Shown here one piece after another: positions 21,892-32,490 of a DNA stretch of 64,000 bases. The position numbers and the translations under genes were made by a program. The notes beneath the pieces were generated by a model. That model saw only the letters and a list, made by a program, of their open reading frames with translations. It made no database searches and was not told the origin of the DNA. Position 1 is the first letter of the stretch. Each line of letters begins with the position of its first letter. Source of the stretch: Shinisaurus crocodilurus (taxonomy: Eukaryota; Chordata; Lepidosauria; Squamata; Shinisauridae); NCBI GenBank assembly GCA_021292165.1, contig CM037877.1, positions 8,299,980 through 8,363,979 on the forward strand, written 5' to 3'.

Positions 21892-22080
21892 AAATCAACA
21901 CAAAAATGCATTCAAATATTAATTTAAATATGCATTTTTAAAGATATTGTCTCTCACAATTCACATTGCTAAATGTATATTCTCTCAAAGTACACATTTT
22001 TAAGTGTATTTTGATATATTTTCTGAGCCAAGAATTGTATCAGAACATCAGGGAAGTGCCAAAGCTGGTGGATAGCTCCA
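21768..22080. mobile_element. Probable Ac-like hAT element with (GT)n
   Basis: Left end TAGGGTTGGAGGAATAAG. The interior has TTTCCATTCCATCC and TGCATTTTTAAAG words, with a (GT)n tract at about 21860-21888. The right end is not clear (possibly near 22080). Confidence 0.4.
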
Positions 22081-22327
22081 TTTGGATCCATAGATTAGTC
22101 CAGGAGATACAGATCAAGTCAGTTTAAATCATTCACAAAGATTAAATTCCTCAAATATGCTGAACCCCATCCATTACCAAGGCTGGGGTATGGCCATGGG
22201 AGCTATACCCAAATCCAGACTTGGATGTCTTGTAACTCCTCAGGGAACAGACTCCCCTATTGTTTGTTTCCTCCCTACCCCAACAACAAAAAATATCTTT
22301 TCTTCCAAAGTGTACTGAAATAATGGA

Positions 22328-22740
22328 AACATAAGGGCATAAGAAGAGCTGTGCTGGATCAGACCAAGGTCCATCTAGTCCAGCATTTTGTTCACACAGT
22401 GGCCAACCAACTGCCCATAGGAAACCCACAAGCAGGACATGAGTGCAGCAGCACCCTCCCACCCATGTTCCCCAGCAACTGGTGTACATAGGCACACTGC
22501 CTCTGATACTGGAGGTAGCATACAGCCATCAGGACTAGTAGCCCTTGATAGCCTTCTCCTCCATGAATTTGTCCAATCCCCTTTTAAAGCTGTCCGAATT
22601 GGTGGCCATCACTACATCTTGTGGAATGAATTCCATAGTTGAACCATGCCGTTTGTGATGAAGTACTTCCTTCTATCTGTCCTGAATCTTCCACCAATCA
22701 GCTTCATGGGATGACCCCGGGTTCTACTAGGGAAAGGTTG
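22328..22740 (-). mobile_element. CR1 LINE 3' region, antisense
   Basis: Starts AACATAAGGGCATAAGAAGA then GTGCTGGATCAGACCAAGG, CAGTGGCCAACCAACTGCC, GGAGGTAGCATACAGCC and CTTCATGGGATGACCCC. In sense orientation it ends ...CTTATGTTC. Blocks run colinear with 62268-62850. Confidence 0.85.
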
Positions 22741-23165
22741 ATGTGATCGTACACGTGAATGCAGATTTAAAAATAAATAAATAAATGGTATTTCAGCAGG
22801 GCTGGCCCACAACATTTTGCTGCCTGAGGCAAAGGAGAAGATGGCACCTCGTCGCCCGTATTCCATGTATGAAAGCTGACCAGACAGGTAGTTAAATTTT
22901 CACCCCAGCACTGGTGATGGGAGAGCATCTTCCACAGCATTTGAGGCAACTGCCCTGTGCTTCAGCGTAGACAATCACTCATTCACATGGCTTCGCCTGG
23001 AGGGGGAAAAATGTTACAGAAATGAACGGAAAGGACAGAAAGGTGCAGGCCTGAGCAAACATGGTGTGAATCCATGGATTTTTGAAATTAATTACAGAAA
23101 TTATCCAAGGAAATTGGAAGAGTATCAGATTGGAAGACATATGGGGCATGGCTGAGGTGTCTCTG
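22741..23165. other. Unclassified stretch
   Basis: A short AAATAAATAAAT run near 22770-22785. No gene is seen. Confidence 0.35.
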
Positions 23166-23169
23166 CCTT

Positions 23170-23316
23170 GAACCCTTTTGCGCTTAGCTTCAGTGCACTC
23201 ATCTGCAATATGGAGATAATAATATTGACCTACCTTGCAGGGTTATTATACAGAATAGTGAGATAAAGTATGTGAAGTCCATTGGACATTCAGAAATGTT
23301 CTAAAACTGTTAATTA

Positions 23317-23367
<51 letters not shown>

Positions 23368-23368
23368 G
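23170..23368 (+). mobile_element. MIR SINE remnant plus (TTA)n
   Basis: CTCATCTGCAATATGGAGAT, AATATTGACCTACC, TTGCAGGGTTATTATACAG and GAGATAAAGTATGTGAAG follow the MIR order. A (TTA)n microsatellite at about 23316-23367 follows directly. Confidence 0.8.
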
Positions 23369-23916
23369 TGGGTTGAATCCAGATTAATGCTCGATCAGCT
23401 GCACTGGCAGAAGTGAACTTCCCCACCTCTTCCTTCCCAGCAAAGCCCCTCCAGTTCCTGAGCTTGCTATACAGAGAGTCAGGATACCTGCTGAATGTTG
23501 TTAGCTGTGGTGGGGGGATCCCAAAAAATTGGGAGGGGTGACCTTTCACATGCAGACGCCTTCCTCTCATGGTAGCTCCCTTCTTCTTATGGAAGGCAGA
23601 TCCTGGGGATTCAACCTGAACTATTGGTCAGTTCTACCAACCAGTTACTTGCATTGTGAGTGACAGTTTTGGATCAGAAAAGCAAAATAAATCTTTTCTG
23701 CCAACTTGCTTGGCATCCTACTGGGATGAACTCAGAGTGAACCCAAATAGAGCAATTTTTGGTAGGGTTCAAAAGTTTAGTTAACTTCTTATTTCACTTA
23801 TTGTTTCCGTTTCTGTGCCTCTCAGCATTGCACATGAAATTCTCCAGAAGATCAGGCACTGCAAGGCTGGAAACCAAGGTCATAGGAAAGGATGCCTGGA
23901 AATTAGGTGATTAAAA
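23369..23916. other. Unclassified stretch
   Basis: No gene and no named repeat. Confidence 0.3.
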
Positions 23917-23984
23917 TGCAATCCTAGTCATGTTTCTTCAGAAGTAAATCCCACTGAATCCTACCTGCGAGACTTACTCCCAGG
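23917..23984. mobile_element. GCAATCCTA-family MITE, cut by the next element
   Basis: TGCAATCCTAGTCATG, CAGAAGTAAATCCCACTGA and GACTTACTCCCAGG match 24811-24894 colinearly. The right terminus is missing, replaced by the Ac-like element that begins at 23985. Confidence 0.75.
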
Positions 23985-24316
23985 TAGGGATGGGTGACTC
24001 GCCCAGCACTCGACTCACAACGCGTGAGTCAAGCGCTCCCATCACACGAGCTGAGCTGAGTGCGAGCGCCAGCTGAGGCGCAAGCCAGACTTCCGGGTCA
24101 CCAGCACTATGCTGTTTACATAGAAAATGGCCTAATTTCTGAAAATTACAGCCTAATTTGCACAAATTCGGCTATAAACAACATATCGCCAGAACCCGGA
24201 AGTCAAGTCGCTTTCCCCAGCTCAGCTCGTGAGAACGTGAGTTGAGCTGGGGAAAAGGTAGGGCGAGCGGAGCTCGGGGACTTCCACCCCCCCAATTGAG
24301 CTCCACACATATCCCC
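23985..24316. mobile_element. Ac-like hAT element, GC-rich subfamily (reverse orientation)
   Basis: Left end TAGGGATGGGTGACTCGCCC, right end CACACATATCCCC. It is a reverse-oriented relative of 36990-37359, sharing GACTTCCGGGT, GTTTACATAGAAAATGGCC, GCACAAATTCGG and AGCTGGGGAAA. Confidence 0.72.
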
Positions 24317-24324
24317 ACAACTTG

Positions 24325-24656
24325 TAGGGTTGGTCCAAAACTGGGAAATCCGGCTCATTTGAGTTCACCGGATTTCCTGCCTGCTTCCGATCCAATGATC
24401 GGTAGTGGGCTGAGTTGAGTTTTTTTCACCAACTTCTTTATGTAAGACCACAATTTGCATATTTTTTCAATCCGCCAGTGGAATTTGCGCAAAACGGCGC
24501 TGGGGAAGCATGTGGTTTTAATGCAACTTGTGCAATTTGCACAAATTGCACTAGAGCCACATGGTTTTCAGGTACCATTTTGTGCAAAAAAAAAAAAAAA
24601 ACAAAGGCTGGTTTTTGTGTGTGTTTTGCATGATGGATCCAATCTTGTCAGCCCTA
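24325..24656. mobile_element. Ac-like hAT element
   Basis: Left end TAGGGTTGGTCC, right end GTCAGCCCTA. The interior has TTTGCGCAAAA, GTGCAATTTGCACAAATTGC and a poly(A) run at about 24586-24602. Weaker termini than the neighbours. Confidence 0.5.
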
Positions 24657-24810
24657 TCCAATCTCTGAAGTGGTCCAAGCCAGACTCTGTTCTACCTTCT
24701 TGGATAGAACTGGTCTGAACCCTCTATTAAAAAGATCCAGCTATGGCAGTAAGGCAATTCTCAGTTAGGGGTCTGAGACAGAAGGTCTATTCTGTCTTGA
24801 ACTTTGACCA
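24657..24810. other. Short unclassified spacer
   Basis: No gene and no named repeat. Confidence 0.3.
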
Positions 24811-24894
24811 TGCAATCCTATACACATCTACTCAGAAGCAAGCCCCATTGAGTTCAATGGGACTTACTCCCAGGAAAGCATGTCTAGGATTGCA
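24811..24894. mobile_element. GCAATCCTA-family MITE with perfect 10-bp ends
   Basis: TGCAATCCTA at 24811-24820 and TAGGATTGCA at 24885-24894 are exact inverted copies. The centre (CCATTGAGTTCAATGG) is itself palindromic, so the whole 84 bases fold back. Confidence 0.85.
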
Positions 24895-24943
24895 GTCTCA
24901 GTTTCTTTCCCATTGTAAGTTGTTAACTCTGATACTTGGGGAC

Positions 24944-25566
24944 TATTATATTTATTATTATTATTATATTTATATTTATCAATCGCCCATCTGGCCGGTC
25001 ACCTGGCCACCCTGGGCGATGTACAATTAAAATACAATAAAACACAATAAAACATAATAATTAAAACAATATAAAAAATTCTCATTAAAAACCTAACCCA
25101 CCCCATATTCCCGCCTGAACAGCCATGTTTTTAATGCACGGCGGAAGCTCATCACGGAGGGGGCATGGCGAAGGTCACTAGGGAGGGAGTTCCATAATGT
25201 GGGGGCCGCCACAGAGAAGGCCCTCTTCCTAGTCCCCACCAGCCTGGCTGCTCTGGCTGATGGGATAAGGAGAAGGCCGTCCGTGGCAGACCTTGTTGAG
25301 CGGCCTACTTGATGTTGCTGGAGGCGCTCCTTGAGATAAGCTGGGCCGGAGCCGTGTAGGGTTTTAAAGGTCAAAACCAACACCTTGAATTCGGCTCGGC
25401 AAGCAACTGGTAGCCAGTGCAACTCATTAAGCACTGGCGTGATGTGATCACGCCGGCGGCTGCCCTTAATCAGGCGAGCCGCCGCGTTCTGTACCAGCTG
25501 AAGCTTCCGGACCGTCTTCAAGGGTAACCCCACGTAGAACGCATTACAGTAGTCTAGGCGAGAGTA
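24944..25566 (-). mobile_element. L2 LINE 3' part, antisense
   Basis: On the minus strand: the RT C-terminal reading frame, a short 3' UTR, then an 8-bp stem (ATCGCCCA at 24982-24989 and TGGGCGAT at 25013-25020 on the plus strand) and an A/T-rich tail. The truncated 5' edge abuts a (GAA)n tract. Confidence 0.92.
25093..25533 (-). pseudogene. L2 reverse transcriptase C-terminal fragment (146 codons open)
   Basis: Reads VRKLQLVQNAAARLIKGS, HITPVLNELHWLPVACRAEF, LTFKTLHGSGPAYLKERL, AARLVGTRKRAFSVAAPTLW and MSFRRALKTWLFRREYGVG before a natural stop. This is the end of RT plus the conserved C-terminal region of L2-group LINEs. The catalytic motif lies in the missing 5' part. The first Met is internal: the frame extends upstream to the truncation. 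Colinear with 46552-47031 and very similar in protein. The intact frame suggests recent activity. Confidence 0.9.
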
Positions 25567-25587
25567 GTCTTAACCTATGATGTGGGT

Positions 25588-25618
<31 letters not shown>

Positions 25619-25650
25619 AAGAAGAAGAAGAAGAAGAAGAAGAAGAAGAA
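25588..25650. repeat. (GAA)n microsatellite
   Basis: About 20 GAA units, nearly pure. Confidence 0.95.
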
Positions 25651-25944
25651 GGAAAAATGCCTCAGAGGCACCAAATGGCATGCTACTTTATGTTTTTGAC
25701 AGATAGGTAGAAACAGGCATCTAAATCAAAATTATAGTGTAAATTGACTCCTGTCCTCTCTCGCTTTGTGTAATAGAGCCGGACAGCTTACAATGCTACA
25801 GTGGAATAAGCATTAAATTGCCATCCACCATTTCTGGACAAAAAAAAAAAAATCTTTAGGAAATGCTCTGATTTCCTTTGAGTTTGGGAAAACATGCTCG
25901 AGCTCTAAAATGGGTCATTTTTTAAAAATGCTGAGCATTTTTAT
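25651..25944. other. Unclassified spacer
   Basis: Poly(A) run at about 25840-25851. No gene is seen. Confidence 0.3.
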
Positions 25945-26305
25945 CTTGCATTTTTAGTGCGTTCAAAGCACTTCACTTGCAACATCCTGCTATAATCATT
26001 ACAACAGCCCTGCAAAGTAGATTGGTATTATTGTCCCCATACTGCGGATGGAGGGGCAGAGGCTGAAAATGGCTTGCCTAAAGCCGCCTTGTGAAGATTC
26101 AAGCACTGAAACATTTAATGCTTTGGTCACATTTCTAGTCTATCTTTCCTCCATTGTATGCTCCTAACAACCATGTGAGGTAGGTTAGGTTGAGAGGCAA
26201 AGTGATTGCGCTGAGACTACTAATGAGCTTCACAGCCAAGTGGGGATTTGAACCCAGGGCTCCCCATTCCCCATTCCAAGTCCAATATCAACCACACCAC
26301 AGGGC
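25945..26305 (-). mobile_element. Two antisense CORE/MIR SINE remnants
   Basis: First (about 25950-26100): CATTACAACAGCCCTGCAAA, TTATTGTCCCCATACTGCGG, an ordinary MIR in reverse. Second (about 26140-26305): CAACCATGTGAGGTAGGTTA and GGGGATTTGAACCCAGGGCT, a CORE SINE in reverse with B-box remnant. Confidence 0.75.
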
Positions 26306-26526
26306 CCAAAAATGGACTGCACAGGCAGGAAAATTAACTTCATGGTGGCTTCGACTCACACAGAATTATGAAAATATAATTGGGGCATGCGGAGGAAATT
26401 TGACATAGGGACATCAGTCCCCAAAGTGAATATAGGTGTGATGCAGGTCTCAGTAAAAGAGTGTGGGATGTTAAACGTTTCAGCAGGCATACAGAATGTT
26501 TCACATTTTTCTTTATGTGAAACATA

Positions 26527-26785
26527 AAGCCAGTGTGGTGTAGCGGTTAGGGTGTTGGACTGGGACTCGGGAGATCCGGGTTCTTCTAGTCCCCGCTCGG
26601 CCACGAAGCTCACTGGGTGACTTTGGGCCAGTCACTGACTCTCAGCCTAACCTGCCTCACAGGGTTGTTGTGGGGATAAAATGGAGAGGAGGAGGAGGAG
26701 GAGGAGGATTATGTAAGCCGCCTTGGGTTCCTTGCAGGAAAAAGGCGGGGTATAAATGTAATAAATAAATAAATAAATAAAATTA
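26527..26785 (+). mobile_element. CORE/MIR-type tRNA SINE, sense
   Basis: AGCCAGTGTGGTGTAGCGGT start, then a B-box region with a 3-base insertion (GGGTTCTTCTAGTCC), CACTGGGTGACTTTGGGCC and CCTCACAGGGTTGTTG. The hairpin tail pairs CCGCCTT at 26718-26724 with AAGGCGG at 26742-26748, followed by GGTATAAATG and AATAAATA repeats. Confidence 0.93.
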
Positions 26786-26881
26786 TTGAACAATCATAAA
26801 TAGCACAGCTATGTGTTGATGTATGTTACGGAATGATATGTGACTTCTGGGCAATGAAACATCTATGTTACAGAATAATTA

Positions 26882-27275
26882 ACAGAGCGATCCTATGGCT
26901 CCTAGACAGTCTCTAGAGGGCCATGGCATTGTTTGGATTCCCAGCTCCGAGGTCGGAAAACAGCTCTGACCTTGGAGCCGAGACTCCGTGCTCACAGTCA
27001 CAGCACCTCAGGAACGGGCTTTTGGGGGGTGGGGAGAGGGCGGGGAGGGGAGGAGACAGGCTCCCCCAGCACACGCAATACCTTGGTGGTGCGTGCCTCC
27101 TCCTCCTCTCCTCATGCTCCGAGGCTGAGCACTTAGACGGCTGAAATCAGCCATCTAAGTGTTTTGTATCGAGGGAGGAGCACGGAGGTAAGCTTTGCCT
27201 CCGCGCTCCTCCTGCCCTGCTCCTCCCTGTTGGAGGGTTGCAAGCAGCTGAGCCTCCATTGAATTGCACCCTAAA
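26882..27275. mobile_element. GC-rich foldback element
   Basis: Outer ends GAGCGATCCTATGG and (reversed) GTGCAATTCAATGG are an imperfect inverted pair related to the GCAATCCTA MITEs. Two internal hairpins: 27131-27160 (ACTTAGACGGCTG with CAGCCATCTAAGT) and one near 27170-27208 (GGAGCACGGAGG with CCTCCGCGCTCC). The 73- and 67-codon frames here reflect composition only. Confidence 0.5.
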
Positions 27276-28178
27276 ACTCTTGCTAAGGACTCTTGCTAGA
27301 TCTCTTTGGCACTGGGAGTGCTTTAATTTGAATATATCTCAACAAGAACTCTGTACATTTGTGAAATATGTACATTGACTAGTGATTGTGGGGGGGGGGG
27401 GTTGAGATCGTGTTTGTCGGCTCTGCCCCCCTACAAGTGAGATCAGGTCTAAAGGCTCCCCCACGCTCACACATGCACCCTTTCAGCAAAACAGATGCAC
27501 AGAGGACACGTGCATGCCAAATGTACTTGTGTGTCTGGAACAGTGGGAACCCAGCAAAAACAGCAGGATCCCTCCCTGTATGCACATGAAATTGATGTGA
27601 TATGCTCACCTCGCAGTGACTTTGCTGAGCCAAAAACTAGTGTGAAGATCAATCCACAGACAAGGGCATATCCATCGTTTACATGTTGATTTAATGTTTA
27701 TATTACTGCTGGGGATGATGATGACGATGATAATGATGATGATGGTGGTGGTGGTGGTATCTGTTATTTCAATTGGCATTGACTGATTGATTGACTCTTC
27801 CTATATATCTCATTGTTGGAGGGAGTGTGTGTTACTGCTTGCCCCAAATGGCCCAAGAATTCATGGGTGATTTCAGATATTTTGGAGATGGGAGGAATTT
27901 CAGTGTAGGTGTGAAGCTAGTGGAGGTCTTGAAGCTCCATTGGGCTGTTGGGTACCATTTTGGTTTTCCCGGAATGCTCTGGCCCAAGGAGTGTTTGGGG
28001 CAAATGAAAACAGTGCTCACTAGCCTTGACGAATTCTGGTAAATTCCCCTACCTCCTACTATTACTTCACTTGGAGAAAACAAAAACAAAACCCAAAAGT
28101 GAAATAGGAGCAGAATCTTTCACACACAACTTTTTTTCATGGCTAAAACACATGCACACATACATACTTTTAGCTGAA
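27276..28178. other. Unclassified stretch with (GAT)/(GGT)n
   Basis: A G-run at about 27390-27399 and a compound (GAT)n(GGT)n near 27713-27760. I see no gene and no named repeat. Confidence 0.35.
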
Positions 28179-28180
28179 TA

Positions 28181-28440
28181 CAGTAATACCTTGGACTGCA
28201 AGTAACTTGGTCTGAGAGCGTTTTGCAAGACAAGCAAAATTTAAAAAAAAATTTGACTTGATAAACGAGCAAGGTCTTGCAAGACAAGTCGTAGGGATGT
28301 AACCGCTTGCCTCGAGCGGGCGTAGCGGGCCGAAATCAGCCCCGCTCACTGCCCGCCAGAGACTCGCTTTGATATAAGAGTGTTTTGGATTACAAACACA
28401 TTTCCAGAACGAATTATGCTCTCAATCCAAGGTATTACTG
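28181..28440. mobile_element. Tigger/pogo-like (Tc1-mariner) MITE
   Basis: Ends CAGTAATACCTTGGA and TCCAAGGTATTACTG are exact 15-bp inverted repeats, flanked by TA on both sides (28179-28180 and 28441-28442), the Tc1/mariner target. CAGT ends and the words AAGTAACTTGG and GCAAGACAAGC fit the Tigger group. A GC-rich segment interrupts it at 28292-28370. Confidence 0.88.
28292..28370. mobile_element. Nested GC-rich Ac-like fragment
   Basis: Starts TAGGGATGTAACC; the block GGGCCGAAATCAGCCCCGCT resembles the GC-rich insert at 10135-10500. It sits inside a Tigger-like MITE and so inserted later. The right edge is not defined. Confidence 0.55.
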
Positions 28441-28442
28441 TA

Positions 28443-30221
28443 ATCTCTTTTGAGAACTTTCAACACAGGCCTAGCTTTATTATATTGTAAACTATATGAG
28501 AAAGATGGAGGATCAGTTCTTTTAATATCTGCAGATTGTCATATCATCTGCCGCCCAATTGATCAGGATCACTTGATTTGGCAATTAAAGGTTTTTGATT
28601 GATTAATCTAATGGCTTAATTGATTAAACATTGATTCAATTAATTAATAATTCTGCTCTTCATCTATTCTGTACTTGTGGCACACTGAGGTTGAACTTCT
28701 GCAAGTAAACCTGTAAGCAGCTTGGAGGTAGAAATTCTTGGTATACAACTGAGGTCAAGATCAGATCGTTTGATCTTGTGCAACTCTAACATTAGACTGG
28801 GGTGCTGAATGACTTTCAGCTTGAGGTCTGAATTCAGTTTGGAGCTTTCAGAGGCCATATTCTAGAGATGGGCAGGGCCAGGCAAAAGGGACAGGGACCC
28901 TTTTTACCAAAAATCCTAAGCATTCCCCCAAATCCCGGTGTATTTTAGCTTAATGCTCTCACTTCCAGTCACCAAGTTTTAGGAGAGGCATTGTTCAAGT
29001 AGAATGGGGAAGGAGAAAAAAACACATGCAAAAGCCAGGAAGAAACAAATGATTGGCAAGTGGAGGAAAGGGGATGGAGCCAGCAGAAGGGATCATGGCT
29101 GTCAGGGTAACCCTAGAGGGCCAGATGTAGGCCAGGTGGGGCAGATTTCAGCCTGCAGTCCTGAGGTTCAACACCCCTGGATTAGACAACTCAATGAAAT
29201 AAAAGAGAGAGGTGACTGCAAGGAAGGTCAAGGAGGAGAGGTTGGACAGGTCCATGTGAGAACCACACTTGAGACTCCATGCCCAGTTACTCAACATGCC
29301 AAGGGCCAATGTTTTCAAGGAAGTATAAGGGTGTGAACCACTTGCGGGTTTCATTAGCCATCCTTCCCTTCCAGCTCTCTGTTTTTGCGGTGTTGTTTGT
29401 TGCCCTGCCTCCGGATGGAACAATATCCATTAATAATCCAACTTTCTTCTCCTGCCTTATTTAAAGAGACTGATTCAGTTTCTTCACCTGTGTCTGTGGG
29501 GGCTGGAACACAGAAAAGGGCTATCTCTGAGTTTAGGCACGAGGGAAAAGTTATCTTGATGCTGTCAAGGCCATTAACTTGGGGGAATTGATGACTCGGC
29601 ATTCAGGTGCCGACTCATCAATCACAAAGAATCAATCCTCTCTCCCCAAGGAGTTAGCCGTAGGCAAACATAATTCTGTCTCTGCTGCCACAGACCTGAT
29701 CGCTCTTGTCCCATTTGTAGGGACTGTATTTGTTCTTATTTCAACATTGATTCACTCAGGGGTGTTCTCCAGATTGCCTGAAGAATGCAGCCAAAACTCA
29801 ACTCTTTAGAAACAAAGACAAAAGTCATCCTCAACAGCAAGGAAGGAAAGGGCTAATCCTCGCACGATGGAGAGGCAGGCCAGGATTGCAGAGAAATCAT
29901 TACTGACTGTAGTTGTGAAATTCTGTAAATCCTTACAGTCAGAGATTGTGTCTCGTTAACGAACCATTGTCTCTCTCTGAAAAAGCAGCTGCAAGGTTTG
30001 GACCAATTCCTATCTATGTAACCAGATGGGTTCCCTCTGTAAATTCAATATATATCTATGTGTCTTGATAAAGCTAGGTCAGCTACTGATCAGTCAGATG
30101 AGAGGTGCCTCATTTCTTGAGCTTCAAGCAAGAAAATCAGCTTCTTTGGACTTCTTGATTCCTCCTCGAAGTGACCTCTTGTAGGATTGTGTTAGCTGTG
30201 CAAGAGGAATTAGGAGAAAAG
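28443..30221. other. Long unclassified stretch with one hAT-type end
   Basis: GAGGTTCAACACCCCTGG at about 29164-29181 matches the right end at 60874-60890, and 28870-29180 is probably an old non-autonomous hAT. The remainder (29200-30220) shows no repeat I recognise and no coding signal; the 110-codon frame near 29004 has no domain. Confidence 0.4.
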
Positions 30222-30658
30222 TTCTGGGGATGGGCGAGAGAAATTTGCTCCAGCCACTTTTAAAAACAGATGTTACCCAATTTGCACCTCCCGGAATGCA
30301 ATTTGCATTCAGAAATCCATACATTTCCAACCAAGCTTGCAATTTGTTCTGCAAAACAAAAGTGCGCTTGACAACATGTGCTCATTTGGGGGAAAAAACG
30401 TGCAAAGAAAAATATGTATATTTCCAAAACGCACACACACATGTTTTAGTTAATGGGTGCATTTGTCCAAAAATGCATTCAATGGGGAGGGGGGAGAGAT
30501 AAAAAATAAATAGATGTGTACATTTGGGGGGGGGGAATCCACACAAAACTAGTTATGAATTTCAGTATGGGGAGGGGGAAAGCTCACAGTACGGAACTGG
30601 GGCAGAATTATCTTGCTGGTGAAAATATTAGAACCCCAATGAGACTCACCCTTCCCTA
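30222..30658. mobile_element. Probable Ac-like hAT element
   Basis: Left end GGGGATGGGCGAG, right end ACCCTTCCCTA. The interior has CAATTTGCACC, GCAATTTGCATTCAG, GTGCGCTTGACA and CGCACACACACATG, the family's typical words. Confidence 0.5.
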
Positions 30659-31339
30659 GGGAAAACTACCTTGGATCCTCTGTTGTCAAAAGACAACCCA
30701 CAGTGGGGTGACCTGAAGGTTTTCAGGCAGGGATTCTGCAAAACTGCCACAACCTGCACTGTCTGGAGGAGGGAACTGCAGGGAAACCAGCCAAGTAAGT
30801 TGCTGGACAGCAGTAGGGCAGATTGGGTCACGTGATACTTCCTGACTCCTATAAGCATGTGGGTCAGGCTTCCTCACTGGCCTGAACAAGGTGGACACCT
30901 GCTCTTGCTGGTTACAGAGCACCTCCACAGGAGTTGCCTATGATTGCTGTAGTTGTATTGTTAAAATATATGTGTGTCCAAAAAAGGGTTTATGTGAGGC
31001 AAGCAGGATCGATAACCCAGATCCAGTGGTAAATCCAGCATGTGACATACAGTGTGTGTGTGTGTGTGTGTGTGTATGAATTGTGTTTATAAACTATAGA
31101 TCAGATGGACATGTATAAATAGAGCAACGGGTAGAAGTAGAGATGCTACCAAAGTTCTCCAGGCTCAGGCCCGGAAATAAGTTTCAAGGGCTCATTATGT
31201 TCATGGCAAAGACAAGATGACAGGGCCCTGGATTCTTCTTTTGCTTAAATTAAAATCCATTCCAGAGAAGAATTCATGGAGTGATACTTGTACCATTCCA
31301 AGAGAGATGCATTGCGATGGTGGTGGTGGTAGGCTGTCG
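30659..31339. other. Unclassified stretch with (GT)n
   Basis: A (GT)n tract lies at about 31050-31074. No gene is seen. Confidence 0.35.
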
Positions 31340-31556
31340 GTATGACCCGATTGTGGTTTAAAGACCACTCGGCCATGGAACTCACTGGGTGACTCTGGGC
31401 CAGTCACGGACTCTCAGCCTAACCTACCTCACAGGGTTGTTGTGAGCATGAAATGGAGAGGAGGAGGAGGATTATGTAAGCTGCCTTGAATTCCTTGCAG
31501 GAAAAAAAGTAGGGTATCAAATTTAAATATAATAATAAATAAATAAATAATAAATA
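31340..31556 (+). mobile_element. CORE/MIR-type tRNA SINE, 5' part lost
   Basis: CACTGGGTGACTCTGGGCC, CCTACCTCACAGGGTTGTTG and GGAGGAGGAGGATTATGTAA, then a decayed hairpin tail and AATAAATA repeats. The tRNA-like promoter is degraded. Confidence 0.82.
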
Positions 31557-31729
31557 GTAAAACAAAGAAAAAAGAGAGAGCTTCCACCACCTTTGCAGCA
31601 GGCAGACTTTTTAAATGTAGAAAATAAAATAAAATAAAATAAAGGGGGGGACACACAAAGAGGAAGCTGTCACAGCAATAAGAGCTCCTTCACTTCTCCA
31701 CAGAACCAGCTGAATCATGCTGGCCCACA
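31557..31729. other. Spacer with (AAAAT)n
   Basis: An (AAAAT)n run at about 31620-31643 and a G-run follow the SINE. No gene. Confidence 0.4.
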
Positions 31730-31788
31730 TTGAAGGAGTATGATTTCAGGAGGCATGTGACATGCCTCCTGAAATCATACTCCTTCAA
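31730..31788. repeat. Perfect palindrome with 28-bp arms
   Basis: The left arm (31730-31757) begins TTGAAGGAGTATGATTTC; the right arm (31761-31788) is its exact reverse complement. The only spacer is TGA at 31758-31760. No mismatch. Confidence 0.97.
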
Positions 31789-32290
31789 AATCAGCGAAAC
31801 TGTGATTGGGGGGAGGGGGTCACCACAGCCCTACACAAACACAGGCCCTTCAGCAGTAAACTATGGATGAGGAGTATGGGATTTGTAGTTTTCTCTGCCT
31901 CCCACTTCAATGTAGCAGGCAGGGGGAACTACAAACCACAGGATCCCAAGTAGGAAATGATGGTGTAATTTCCAGGTAAATACAGCCCCCAAAAGGCCTG
32001 TCCTAGTGAGACCTTCTGACTGCTGGCAAGACCACATGCCCTGCACAAAATTAAGGAAGAGAAGGGGAAAGTGGAAGGGGAGAGGGACATGCCCACCTAT
32101 TGAATACACCCCACCCGTCAGTTTTTCAAGAATTTGATAGCAACACCAGAAAGACCCAAATAGCTTTTATGAAGCCAGGAGGAGTTAGCACATCACTACA
32201 TGGAAACATCATGGAAAAAGGAGATATTGATTATTGTTCTACCCACCCACCCCAGTGCAGTTTGTTTAGTTAGAGACATACGACTGTATA
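31789..32290. other. Unclassified stretch
   Basis: Contains an imperfect inverted pair around 31868-31945 (GGATTTGTAGTTTTCTCTGC and reversed GAACTACAAACC), possibly an old hairpin element. No gene. Confidence 0.35.
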
Positions 32291-32490
32291 GTAATAAGAA
32301 CATAAGAACGTAAGAAGAGCCATGCTGGATCAGAAGACCAAGAACATAAGAAGCACCGTGTTGGATCTGACCAAGAACGTAAGAAGATCCATGCTGGATC
32401 AGACCAAGGCTCTATCTCACTCAACAGTCCATTCACACAGTGACCAACCAGCTGCCTTGGGGAAATACTTTGCTCAGCTCAGCTTACCAT
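32291..32490 (-). mobile_element. CR1 3' end, antisense, with triplicated terminus
   Basis: Three successive units of the CR1 terminal module (GAACGTAAGAAGAGCC, GAACATAAGAAGCACC, GAACGTAAGAAGATCC, each followed by TGGATC...ACCAA) start at 32306, 32342 and 32375. The body then continues once (CACAGTGACCAACCAGCTGCC). Confidence 0.85.
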
